Source of the DNA: Planctomycetota bacterium | GTDB taxonomy: Bacteria > Planctomycetota > Planctomycetia > Pirellulales > Pirellulaceae | Assembly: GCA_017303505.1 (NCBI GenBank) | Contig: JAFLCP010000037.1 | Location: forward strand, 1 to 55,416 | Reading direction: 5' to 3' | Length of the DNA: 55,416 bases | In this document: positions 1-8,214 of the stretch, piece by piece | Position numbering within the stretch: position 1 is the stretch's first letter | Layout of the letters: the number at the start of each line of letters is the position of its first letter | Position numbers and translations under genes: made by a program | Notes under the pieces: model-generated | What the model was told of the DNA's origin: nothing | The model's database searches: none | What the model saw: only the letters and a program-made list of their open reading frames with translations

Positions 1-24
1 CCAAGAAACATATTCATCTCAGCA

Positions 25-702
25 TTACACTAACAAAACAGATTCACAAATATTCCAAGGAGAATTAGAGAATGAAAAAGAATTTGGCCCTTCAAGAAAC
101 CGAATCACCGGACCGCTGGTGTCGCTGGTCACCGTTAAGGCAATGCCGAAGCAGAGTGAAAAAAACATCACTCCCAACATGCCGCTGCCCGGTGAACTTC
201 CATCCAACGAACCGACCGCTTCTTGCAGCGGATTGCGAGGAATAATATCAAGAAACGCATCTTTGGCGGTCTTGGCCTTATCCGCTTGGCCTTTGGTCTT
301 GGCCGCATCGGCAGCGTACTTCGCTTTGATCTGTTCTTTCGAGGCTTCTGAGATTTGATTGCCTGGCTTGAGTGTATTGGCCAAGGCGATGCCGATGAGT
401 ACGGCGGAAATGGAGAAGATCAGAGTCACCACCAAAGTCTGTAGGCCCATTCGTCCAAGTTTTCGCGTGTCACCGATGCTCGCGACACCTAACACCAAAG
501 CGCAAAAGACGAGCGGAACTACAACCATGAAGATCAAACGCAAGAAGACTTGGCCGACTATATCGGCAAAGAAGGCGATCCATTGACGGACTTCGACGGC
601 AAGAAACGCGTTGGCCAATAATCCAGCACAAACACCGATCATCAGCCCCAACATGATTTGCCAATGGAGACTGAGACCACTTTTCTCTTTCGAATTTTCC
701 AC
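25..702 (-). pseudogene. Dicarboxylate/amino acid:cation symporter, 3'-truncated
   Basis: This is the N-terminal half of a DAACS-family (GltP/DctA-type) sodium- or proton-coupled dicarboxylate symporter of the inner membrane. The 225 residues carry about five hydrophobic segments (around 14-34, 45-68, 85-108, 173-192) and a charged Lys/Ala-rich loop at 115-150. Family members are about 400-450 residues long. Family-like sequence stops at a typical SGPVIRFLEG segment near position 93, after which about 20 unrelated residues run to a stop at 25. The hairpin loops and last helices that bind substrate are therefore missing. The break may be a real rearrangement, an insertion just outside the window, or an assembly edge. 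The start follows a weak Shine-Dalgarno, and 272 bp separate it from the tRNA. Confidence 0.75.
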
Positions 703-974
703 GATTCAACCTAGTCTGAACCAAGTGCCGGAGTATCTAACTGGTGCCCATGGTTCGCTTCCATGGCCTCCCCATTGTAAGTGGTTTGTGCGGCAGATGT
801 TATCATAGACTTCGACTTTCTGGCGAAACCAATTATCTGACCATTGGCTCCGGTTCATAGGTCGAATGTTAGCGTATCACTAAGTCCCTAACGCCAGATG
901 CCCAGCGTTTGGAACGTTGGGACGGCTCCATCGCTTGATGACGAAGCGTTATTGGATGGGGCAAGAAGAAAAAG

Positions 975-1047
975 AGCGGGTGATGGGATTCGAACCCACG
1001 ACATACAGCTTGGGAAGCTATCACTCTGCCAACTGAGTTACACCCGC
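975..1047 (-). tRNA. tRNA-Gly (anticodon CCC)
   Basis: Read on the minus strand it folds as a full cloverleaf. The acceptor stem pairs GCGGGTG with CACCCGC, there is a D-arm around ACTCAGTTGGCAGAGT, the anticodon stem is ATAGC/GCTGT with loop TTCCCAA (anticodon CCC), and the T-arm has loop TTCGAAT in a GTGGG/CCCAT stem. The discriminator base is U, as expected for bacterial tRNA-Gly, and CCA is not encoded. It reads GGG codons. It stands alone between the broken symporter and an unknown gene. Confidence 0.95.
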
Positions 1048-1112
1048 AGTTTAGAAATGTTCTTTTTTGCCAAACAAAATGGACCGACAATATGCGTCGC
1101 CATCTGCAATGA

Positions 1113-2501
1113 CTAATGCGATTGAGGTTGGTGCCTCGGATCGGTCTCTAGAATAATATCGCTGATTCCCTTCGGATTAAAGCCTTTAAAGCCATCGTTT
1201 CGTTGCAGAATTTCGAGATGAGAACCGATCGCTCCTTCTGCACGAAACTTATCGGCCTGTTCGGATGTGACCCACCCTTTTTGAAGAGCCCGCGAGATTC
1301 GTTTTTCGCAGATTTTCCAGCGTTCACCGATGGTAAAAGACTGGCGAAGGTGCGGTAAATCAGTGAACGGATTCATGCTGGCTGAGCCCAGTGTGGTGAG
1401 TTGTGCTCGAGCCGCTTCAAAATCGAATTGGCATTCTAAATGGTGCATTCCCGCTTGCAGAATCGCTTCGCCATGCAAGGCGCACCACAGGCCGACCGTA
1501 CCAAGTCGATCGCGCTCGGGGAGTGGTTCATGAGCGAAATCTCGCACAATCTCGTCCGGCGCCAAATCGACATCCGCAAACACCACAACGCCCGTTTCTG
1601 GTTGTTCCATCACTTGCGCTCCCCAGCCCGCTTCTCGCCCGGCGTAAAAGCGTTCGCGACATTGCAAGCCGAGCATTTCGAGAACACGAATTAAGCGATA
1701 GAAGCAATGGCGACTACTGCGATACGTGTGATGGTCGTGGTTGGCCCAGCCGAGCCCCAAGCGTTGTTGACGCATATATTGCAATCGCCCCGCCTGATTT
1801 CGGCCTTGCCAAAACGCACGTTCGGCCGCGAAGAACTCATCGCAGGCACGCGCCACTCCGACTTGAACGATGGCCTGTTGCACACGCTCTTCGAGTAGAT
1901 CAAAGCCTTGTTCATCATCTTGCAGATTTCGTGGGCGAAGTCGAAATGCTTGAGCCAACTCGGCTAGGGCAGCGAGGTCGGGTTGAGGCATGGGACTCCA
2001 GTGCCAACCACCATGACGCTCGACAACCCAGATTTCCCAATCTGCGGCGGAACGAAATAAAGCTCGGCGCATCGCGGAACCTGGTTGGCCGATTACAGGA
2101 CATTCGGCATCGCTGGTTTGATGAGCAACCAGAAAATCGACCACCGATTCCACTTTAAGGGCCAGCCAAGCAGTGGACTGCGATGGCAGTGAATGGCGAC
2201 TAATGACATCTGGTAATTTCGCTTGCGTGTGTCGCCAGAGAGGTGGGGAATCACTGGAGTCCGACGAAACGCGAACGATCGCGAATCCCAGATGTTGAAG
2301 TTCCGCAGGGCTTTGCCGAACGACAATTCGATCGATCCAATCGAGCAAACGTGTCCCCGTGTGCTCGTAGAGTTCGGACTTGAAACGCGCTAACCAAGGC
2401 GAAGCCTTCTCGGCGTCCGACAGGGCTGAAAGGACTGCTTCAGTCGCTTCGGGGTGTTTAGTCCACTGAAAATCGGCTGGCGCGGTAGTCATGGGATTCA
2501 T
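1113..2501 (-). CDS. Conserved hypothetical protein, 462 aa
   Basis: I do not recognise a family. The protein is soluble-looking, rich in Trp, His and acidic residues, with no signal peptide or membrane segment. The ATG at 2501 is preferred over a start at 2630 because AAGG sits five bases upstream and the extra N-terminal segment is of low quality. The middle is arginine-rich (around residues 215-330). The C-terminal 60 residues, after an MNPFTDLPHLRQ segment, are charged and helical. It is transcribed toward the tRNA with 65 bp between, and head-to-head with the TPR gene, so 2502-2747 should hold both promoters. Its length, even composition and lack of internal stops support a real gene; the function is unknown. 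Confidence 0.75.
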   Translation of the reverse strand: MNPMTTAPADFQWTKHPEATEAVLSALSDAEKASPWLARFKSELYEHTGTRLLDWIDRIVVRQSPAELQHLGFAIVRVSSDSSDSPPLWRHTQAKLPDVISRHSLPSQSTAWLALKVESVVDFLVAHQTSDAECPVIGQPGSAMRRALFRSAADWEIWVVERHGGWHWSPMPQPDLAALAELAQAFRLRPRNLQDDEQGFDLLEERVQQAIVQVGVARACDEFFAAERAFWQGRNQAGRLQYMRQQRLGLGWANHDHHTYRSSRHCFYRLIRVLEMLGLQCRERFYAGREAGWGAQVMEQPETGVVVFADVDLAPDEIVRDFAHEPLPERDRLGTVGLWCALHGEAILQAGMHHLECQFDFEAARAQLTTLGSASMNPFTDLPHLRQSFTIGERWKICEKRISRALQKGWVTSEQADKFRAEGAIGSHLEILQRNDGFKGFNPKGISDIILETDPRHQPQSH

Positions 2502-2747
2502 CTTTGCCTTGGAATTTCGAAGAAAAGAGAGGTGAGGGCCTATTATTATTCTACGCGTTCTATTGTCCGTTGGGGGCCGGACAAGGTATCCTAAAAGCTG
2601 ATTTTTGGGGCTTGTTTCCTGGGTGATCAATTAGGATGGGTTGCCGTGTTTCAGAATATACAATGGAAAAGCCAAGGGAATCGAAAATGGCAATTGCGCA
2701 ACGAATCCCCCTCCCCTGTCGTTTCTACCATTGAGATCGCCAACGAT

Positions 2748-4667
2748 ATGTTCAATTTTTCAGCGAGACAGGCCACTTGGTTTGCGCTCCGCTGTTTCCT
2801 GACAGGCTTTCTATTGGTATTGGCGTCACTTTCTTTCGCGCAAGATAGTGGCCGGCTCACCGCCATCGCTGTCGATGAAAAAACGACCGATGACAACGCC
2901 AAAGAAATGCGGATCCGTGAGCTGATCGAATTGCTAGGCTCCGAGCAGTTTGCATCAAGACAAAGGGCGCAGCTCGAATTGGAGCTGATGGGATTGGATG
3001 CCTTCGAAGCCTTACGTGAAGCGTTCGAGCATCCGGATCAAGAAGTGGCCGCCATGGCTCGTTATTTGATCAACAGCGCCAAAGTTGAATGGGCTACGGA
3101 AAATGATCCGCCGTCCGTCCGCGAAACTTTACGAAACTACGACGTCCGGCCTGTTGTCAATCGCAAAGAGATGATTGATAGGTTATCGGAACTGCAAGCT
3201 CGCGAAGGTTGGGCTCCGTTGTGTCGCATTGCAAAATTTGAACCGAACAACAGTTTGGCCAAGTATGCCTCGTTGCAGTTGATGAACAAACGCAAGAAGA
3301 TGACCGACGAAGATAAGCAAGTCTTCGTAGAACTTGTGAAGCGCGAGTTTGGTAAAAGCCGTCGTACCAGCGTGGAGTGGTTGCAACGTCTAGCGGATCT
3401 TTTCACCAATCCACAAGCGGACCCGAAACCTTGGTTTCAGATTGCTGAAAACGAACATGAGCTGTTGGACTCAGGCTCCAATGACACCTTTCACGAAACC
3501 GTCGAGACGCTGTATCAATGGACGGCCATCTTAGCGGTCGATTACAACAAACGTGAAGATGCTCTGCGGATGGCACGGGGAGCGGTGCGTATTGTAGGCA
3601 ACGATCCTATGGGACTCCGCGATGCTGCTTATTGGGTTATCGATCACGGCTTTCCTGAACTCGTTCAAGAAATGAACGATGAGAATCAAGCTCTGTTCTC
3701 CAAGATGGCAGAGTTAATGTACTGCCTGGCCGAAAGTTATCGCGCTAGAAAAATGGAACCCAATGCGGCAGAGTTTGCGGATTTGGCATTCAAAAATAAT
3801 TCTGTCGGCATGTTGGCCGCCCGCGATCCAAGGGCGTATCGCTACTACCGCGCATTCAGTTTAGAGAAACGGGGTTTGTTTGATTGGAGCGAAAGAGAAT
3901 ACCAAGAAACGCTCAAGAACTCTCGACTTCTCGACAATGTTGGCTTGGCGGCCCGTTACTTCTACAGCGATATGCTTCACGATATTGGACGAACGGAAGA
4001 TGCGGGGAATGTGTGGAAAGAGATTCTGGAAGAGCTGGAGAGTATCGGCGAATCGTATCGTCAACAGCTACACGCTCAGTTGGACTTAGCCAATCTATCG
4101 GACCCCGCAGGTGTTATCAGTCAAGCCTATTACTATCAGGGACAAGCTCTTGCCGATAAGGGGGGAATTGTTCAAGCGAAAATCAAATTAAATTATGCGT
4201 TCGATAATGATCCCGATAACGCAGACGTGTTGATCGCCATGTATCATCTCGAAGGAGACGAGCAATGGAAACGAACGGTTCTGCAACGCATTAGAACGTG
4301 TGCCGATTATTTCCAGTCCCAGATGATCCAAAAAGAACAAGATATGGATATCGCCGGTGGTCCCCTTTCGGCGGCTACTTCACGCACTCAATTGGCGACG
4401 ATGAACAATCAATATGCTTGGTTAATCAGTAACACCGAAGGTGATCTACAATTGGCTCTTCGTTGCAGCCTAAGGTCGTTGGAATTGCAACCCAATACCT
4501 CGACCTATTTGGATACGCTGGGGCGTTGCTATTATGCGGTTGGTGATTATGAAAACGCCATCAAGTTTCAACGACAAGCCGTCGAAATGGAGCCCTTTGC
4601 GATGTCGATGAAACGTCAGTTGCAATTGTTCGAAACCGCATTGCAGCAACAGAAAGAAAAACCGTAA
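2748..4667 (+). CDS. Secreted TPR/HEAT-like repeat protein
   Basis: A 639-residue exported protein. The ATG at 2748 gives a classical signal peptide (hydrophobic core about residues 9-26, ending in LSFAQ), whereas the upstream in-frame start at 2646 would bury it. The N-terminal part (about 45-120) looks like a HEAT-type helical repeat (segment beginning IRELIELLGSEQFASRQRA). The C-terminal half has tetratricopeptide-like helices, the last being a clear TPR near residues 590-625 (YLDTLGRCYYAVGDYENAIK). TPR proteins are scaffolds for protein contacts. The stop codon is five bases before the DUF2752 gene, which in turn overlaps a hydrolase gene, so the three form an operon. The partner is not evident from sequence. 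Confidence 0.85.
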   Translation: MFNFSARQATWFALRCFLTGFLLVLASLSFAQDSGRLTAIAVDEKTTDDNAKEMRIRELIELLGSEQFASRQRAQLELELMGLDAFEALREAFEHPDQEVAAMARYLINSAKVEWATENDPPSVRETLRNYDVRPVVNRKEMIDRLSELQAREGWAPLCRIAKFEPNNSLAKYASLQLMNKRKKMTDEDKQVFVELVKREFGKSRRTSVEWLQRLADLFTNPQADPKPWFQIAENEHELLDSGSNDTFHETVETLYQWTAILAVDYNKREDALRMARGAVRIVGNDPMGLRDAAYWVIDHGFPELVQEMNDENQALFSKMAELMYCLAESYRARKMEPNAAEFADLAFKNNSVGMLAARDPRAYRYYRAFSLEKRGLFDWSEREYQETLKNSRLLDNVGLAARYFYSDMLHDIGRTEDAGNVWKEILEELESIGESYRQQLHAQLDLANLSDPAGVISQAYYYQGQALADKGGIVQAKIKLNYAFDNDPDNADVLIAMYHLEGDEQWKRTVLQRIRTCADYFQSQMIQKEQDMDIAGGPLSAATSRTQLATMNNQYAWLISNTEGDLQLALRCSLRSLELQPNTSTYLDTLGRCYYAVGDYENAIKFQRQAVEMEPFAMSMKRQLQLFETALQQQKEKP

Positions 4668-4672
4668 CGGCA

Positions 4673-5089
4673 ATGGTCTTTCGCGTCATCATTCAGTTGA
4701 TCCTCCTCGGAATCTGCGCGATTATTCTCGTTCTGGCTGCGAGTTTAGAAGTTACACCTGATTCCACGGATAAAGTGAACTTAGGTGGTTGGACTTTACC
4801 CGAACTGTGTCAATCCAAGCGAATCTTCGGAATCGATTGTCCTGGTTGCGGTCTAACTAGATCGTTTATCTATATGGCTCACGGAGAAGCGAGTGCAGCG
4901 TTCTCCATACATCCCACAGGGGCTCTAATGTTTGTGGGGGTGGTTATTGCAATTCCTTTTTTGGCGACCAATGCCATTTGGATCTATCGCGGAAATCGAA
5001 GTTTGGTTAGCGAACTTGGGATCAGCGTGATCGTGCTCGTGGTAACGGTAATGATCGCGGTCCAATGGATCTTTCGATTGGTCACATGA
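4673..5089 (+). CDS. DUF2752 membrane protein
   Basis: A 138-residue membrane protein with hydrophobic segments at about 4-23, 76-98 and 113-135 and the hallmark CPGCGLTR motif at 56-63, which identifies the DUF2752 family. The function of the family is unknown; the conserved cysteines suggest a thiol or metal role but that is speculation. It starts five bases after the TPR gene. Its TGA overlaps the ATG of the following hydrolase (ATGA at 5086-5089), a translational-coupling arrangement. Confidence 0.85.
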   Translation: MVFRVIIQLILLGICAIILVLAASLEVTPDSTDKVNLGGWTLPELCQSKRIFGIDCPGCGLTRSFIYMAHGEASAAFSIHPTGALMFVGVVIAIPFLATNAIWIYRGNRSLVSELGISVIVLVVTVMIAVQWIFRLVT

Positions 5090-5904
5090 TAGGCCCGAAA
5101 ATCGGCAGTGTTTTCACATCTGGAGAGTGTATCTTGCAAGGTTCTGTTTCTGTTTCGGTGCATGGTTCTGGAATCCCGATTCTGATGGTTCATGGGTTTG
5201 CATTGGACCACCGAATGTGGCACCATCAAATCGATGCTTTCGGCAAAGAGTATCGCGTCATTGCGGTGGATGTGCCAGGTTGTGGAAATAGCCATGCTTC
5301 ACGCAACCAGTCGATTGCCGAAATGGCGATTGAGATCTTTGAAGCGGTGGAGCCGCACTTTGAAGGGCAGGCTGCGATCTATATGGGCTTGTCGATGGGA
5401 GGATACATCGGCTGGGAAATGATCTCTCGATATCGAACCGCTTTTCAAGCTGCCGTCATGTGTGACACCAGGGCCGCTGCCGATATGCCAACCACAGCGG
5501 AAGGGAGACGCCAAATGGCGAAAAAGGTCTTGGAAGAAGGTGTCGAGTCAGTGCTTGCGCCGATGATACCACGTCTCCTATCAGACCAAACACAAGCGGA
5601 GCAACCAGCCGTCGTAGAGCTTATGAAATCGATGATGTTTCGAGTGCCTCCCCAAACCGTTCACGATCATCAGATTGCTATGTCACAACGTCAGGATTTT
5701 CAACCCTCGTTGGCCATCTTCGATCTCCCCATGCTGTTGATCTGTGGCACTGAGGATATCTTGACGCCCCCCAAAGAAATGAAACGGATGGCAGAGGGAC
5801 TTCCTAACGCATGTTATGTCGAAATTGAAACAGCGGGACACATGGCACCGTTGGAACAGCCCGTCATCGTCAATGAGCACATTGCGAGGTTTTTGCAACA
5901 ATGA
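5086..5904 (+). CDS. Alpha/beta-fold hydrolase
   Basis: A 272-residue alpha/beta hydrolase. Visible elements are the HGF oxyanion-hole segment near residue 36, the nucleophile elbow GLSMGG (Ser103), the acid in CGTEDILTPP (Asp224) and the catalytic His in AGHMAPLEQP (His252). The order and spacing match small esterases, haloperoxidase-like and 3-oxoadipate enol-lactonase-like enzymes, but the substrate cannot be read from sequence. The start at 5086 overlaps the DUF2752 stop as ATGA; an in-frame ATG at 5065 is less likely. It is the last gene of the TPR-DUF2752-hydrolase operon and is convergent with the reductase gene, two bases away. Confidence 0.9.
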   Translation: MIGPKIGSVFTSGECILQGSVSVSVHGSGIPILMVHGFALDHRMWHHQIDAFGKEYRVIAVDVPGCGNSHASRNQSIAEMAIEIFEAVEPHFEGQAAIYMGLSMGGYIGWEMISRYRTAFQAAVMCDTRAAADMPTTAEGRRQMAKKVLEEGVESVLAPMIPRLLSDQTQAEQPAVVELMKSMMFRVPPQTVHDHQIAMSQRQDFQPSLAIFDLPMLLICGTEDILTPPKEMKRMAEGLPNACYVEIETAGHMAPLEQPVIVNEHIARFLQQ

Positions 5905-5906
5905 CT

Positions 5907-6587
5907 TTATCTCTTGAGTGTCGTAAAACCGAAGTGAGATCCAAATCCACGGCGAACGGCCAAGTGAATGTAAAGCATGGCTAATGGTTCCAAATTGCGG
6001 GCTTGTTGTAACGCACCGCAATCGATTGGCGCAAAACCTAATGCGATCAGAATGTCGCCAACGGAATTTTTGGCTGCTTCATCATCGCCGCAAAAAAACA
6101 TGGTGGCAGCCGTATCGCCAAATCGAGGATTGTTCATCACCTCGACACTGGCCGTGTTGAGCGCTTTAACAACTCGAGCCCCTTGGGCATGTTTGGCAAT
6201 TTCTTCTGCAGCACTGGTGTGATGTCCTAATTCGAGGCCATCAAAAGTACGGTTCAGCGGGTTACTGCAATCGACCAGAATGGTGTTGTGCCAGGGAGCA
6301 TGTTGTTGAACGAGAGGCAACATCGAGTTCCAAGGGACCGCCAAAAAACAAACAGGTGCGGCTTCGATGGCCGATTCGACAGAAACGACTTCGATTTTGT
6401 CATGTTTCAAATCGGGATGTTGGCCTTTTTCCACCGGATTTCGCGAGCCAACAACCACACGATAGCCAGCGTCCGCTAGCCGACGAGCCAACGTTCGCCC
6501 CACTTTGCCAGTCCCAAGAATGGAGACCGTTTCGCGCGACGGGGGCGATGCGACATTGGAATCCGTGGAGTGGTTCGTGTTATTCAA
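5907..6587 (-). CDS. NADPH-dependent F420 reductase-like / NAD(P)-binding protein
   Basis: A 226-residue Rossmann protein with the dinucleotide loop GTGKVG at 25-30, preceded by a hydrophobic strand and followed at the end of strand two by VGSRNP, an arginine-containing loop typical of NADP(H) binding. The overall pattern (F420_oxidored, PF03807) resembles archaeal F420H2:NADP oxidoreductase and related bacterial proteins, many of which use another hydride partner. Segments VVKALNT and MFFCGDDEAAK match the second half of that family. Nothing nearby suggests cofactor F420 synthesis, so the true partner is open. It converges on the hydrolase gene. Confidence 0.85.
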   Translation of the reverse strand: MNNTNHSTDSNVASPPSRETVSILGTGKVGRTLARRLADAGYRVVVGSRNPVEKGQHPDLKHDKIEVVSVESAIEAAPVCFLAVPWNSMLPLVQQHAPWHNTILVDCSNPLNRTFDGLELGHHTSAAEEIAKHAQGARVVKALNTASVEVMNNPRFGDTAATMFFCGDDEAAKNSVGDILIALGFAPIDCGALQQARNLEPLAMLYIHLAVRRGFGSHFGFTTLKR

Positions 6588-6779
6588 CAGACTGCACTTT
6601 CAGCAAGATACTCACAAGTAGCCAAAATGGTTGCCGGCTGAATGACGGCGTCGTTATGACTATCATTCGACTCGTGACAACCCCCACCATTAAAGGGCCT
6701 TTGAGGATTTCTTGTCCAGTGGGGATGCAGTGGATCGTCTTACCGAATCGCTGAATATCAAGGCAAATTTCTGGCGTCC

Positions 6780-8096
6780 CTATGGGCGTAGATCTGCACG
6801 ATTCCAAACTGATGCAAATTCCGGATGGGTTTCGAGCAATATTTCGCCAATGACTTTTCTGTCTGTTTCTGACAGATGTTCATACGCTTTATCGGTGACC
6901 TCTCCTCTTAGGATCGCCGCTAATTGTCTTAGAACATATTGTCTCACATCGTCGGGTAAACTCTGAAACGCATTCGAATAAATCAAATAGCTACATCGAT
7001 ATTTGAAGATTCGAGTCTGGAGATCGAAGTCACGGAGCGACCGGCCCAAGCGATCCTTCTTGCCAGCGTTTTCGAAGTCTTTGGTAAAAGTTGAAACACC
7101 TTGCAACGGTTCGCTCAGCTGCGTTTCATTTTGAAACAACAAATAAGTCAGCAGTTTATCCCCTGCTTTCTTGATCCGGTTCTGTTGGTCGACTTCAAGT
7201 TTGGCTCTATCAGCATTAGGTTTTTGCGATTCGAGTTCCAACAAGTACTGTGCATAACGCGCTTCGAAATTGGCTGTTGTGATGAAGTTGACCGTATCCG
7301 CTTGGTGTTCAAGTACCATCAACGCCACGATATCACTCGTGTTTTGCAAGTACTTTGAAGTGTCGAAGAACTTGTCTAGCGAAGTAATGTTTTGGCCCTC
7401 AGGATTGTCGAGGCTTTTGGGTTTGGACTGATCGGGTAGCACAAGATTGCCCAGATGCTTCTGGGTTCCATGTTTGCCTGTGACGTACCAACCTCCCCAA
7501 CGTTTTTCGATAGGGCTGCTGTGATCAGAACGAAAACTCCCAGCGGCTAAGACTGGTTCGCCTTTCACGTCAGGGATCACCGATCGCACTTGCAGTCCTG
7601 GAACATTTTTGGTTTTGCTTGTGCCATGACATGTCAGGCAACTTGCCGAGTCATTACGAAACACGGGCCGCTCGACCTCGTTTTGTTCGAGCGTATAGAA
7701 AACCATGCCCAATAAGGGATCGGTGACTGCGATTTCAATAAGACCATCTTGAACATAGCCAATGTGTATTTCATCGTTGAAATATATGGCACGCGGTGTT
7801 TGGGGCCCAATCTTCGGATTCTGACGGCTTATCTTGGCAAAGGGCATCACTTGTGATGAAGGCATCACCTGCAAGTGTTCCAACAAAGAGGGCAAGTAGC
7901 CAAATTTGGGATCGTATTGGAGCTTTATTTCGCCACTTTCCAATCGCGCTTGCAGTTTCGAAATTGCATTGTTGGGTTTCGTTTTTCGATAGTGGATAGG
8001 GGCTTCTTCATAGTTCACACCTGCAATGGCTTGATTCAAAAATGCGATTGCGACAAGTCCGCAGATCCAAACGATTTTCTGTCGATCGAGAAGCAT
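6780..8096 (-). CDS. Secreted protein with a single CxxCH (cytochrome c-like) motif
   Basis: A 438-residue exported protein. It has a signal peptide (core about residues 8-24, IAFLNQAIAG) and one heme-attachment-type motif, CLTCH, at 153-157. The conserved context around it (FRNDSASCLTCHGT ... PGLQVRSVIPD) is followed by a GSFRSDHSSPIEKRWGGWY-like segment. I believe this is a planctomycete family annotated as cytochrome c-like. One heme site in so large a protein suggests a periplasmic redox or sensor role, but no catalytic motif identifies a substrate. The C-terminal half is helical and charged. It lies between the reductase gene and the PQQ-like gene on the same strand. Confidence 0.75.
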   Translation of the reverse strand: MLLDRQKIVWICGLVAIAFLNQAIAGVNYEEAPIHYRKTKPNNAISKLQARLESGEIKLQYDPKFGYLPSLLEHLQVMPSSQVMPFAKISRQNPKIGPQTPRAIYFNDEIHIGYVQDGLIEIAVTDPLLGMVFYTLEQNEVERPVFRNDSASCLTCHGTSKTKNVPGLQVRSVIPDVKGEPVLAAGSFRSDHSSPIEKRWGGWYVTGKHGTQKHLGNLVLPDQSKPKSLDNPEGQNITSLDKFFDTSKYLQNTSDIVALMVLEHQADTVNFITTANFEARYAQYLLELESQKPNADRAKLEVDQQNRIKKAGDKLLTYLLFQNETQLSEPLQGVSTFTKDFENAGKKDRLGRSLRDFDLQTRIFKYRCSYLIYSNAFQSLPDDVRQYVLRQLAAILRGEVTDKAYEHLSETDRKVIGEILLETHPEFASVWNRADLRP

Positions 8097-8156
8097 GGCT
8101 GTAAGCTCGAAAAAAAATTGCTTTTGATGTTGGGTGGGAGTTGATGTTTACAACGC

Positions 8157-8193
8157 GAGCCTAACAGAAATTTTTGCGATTCCTGTTAGGCTC
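8157..8193. terminator. Intergenic hairpin downstream of the PQQ-like gene
   Basis: Perfect 11-bp inverted repeat GAGCCTAACAG / CTGTTAGGCTC with a 15-nt loop. It lies just past the stop of the minus-strand gene at 8215. It has no long U-tract, so it may be a factor-assisted terminator or an mRNA 3' stabiliser. Confidence 0.5.
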
Positions 8194-8214
8194 AAAAGAA
8201 CATCGATAAATGGA

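Noticed and set aside
1403-2158. A 251-codon plus-strand frame within the unknown minus-strand gene.
   Set aside because: Arg/His-rich antisense translation, no ribosome site, and the minus-strand frame is longer and better composed.
5907-6587. Evidence for coenzyme F420 metabolism.
   Set aside because: Only a family-level Rossmann match; no F420 biosynthesis gene is present and many members use other partners.
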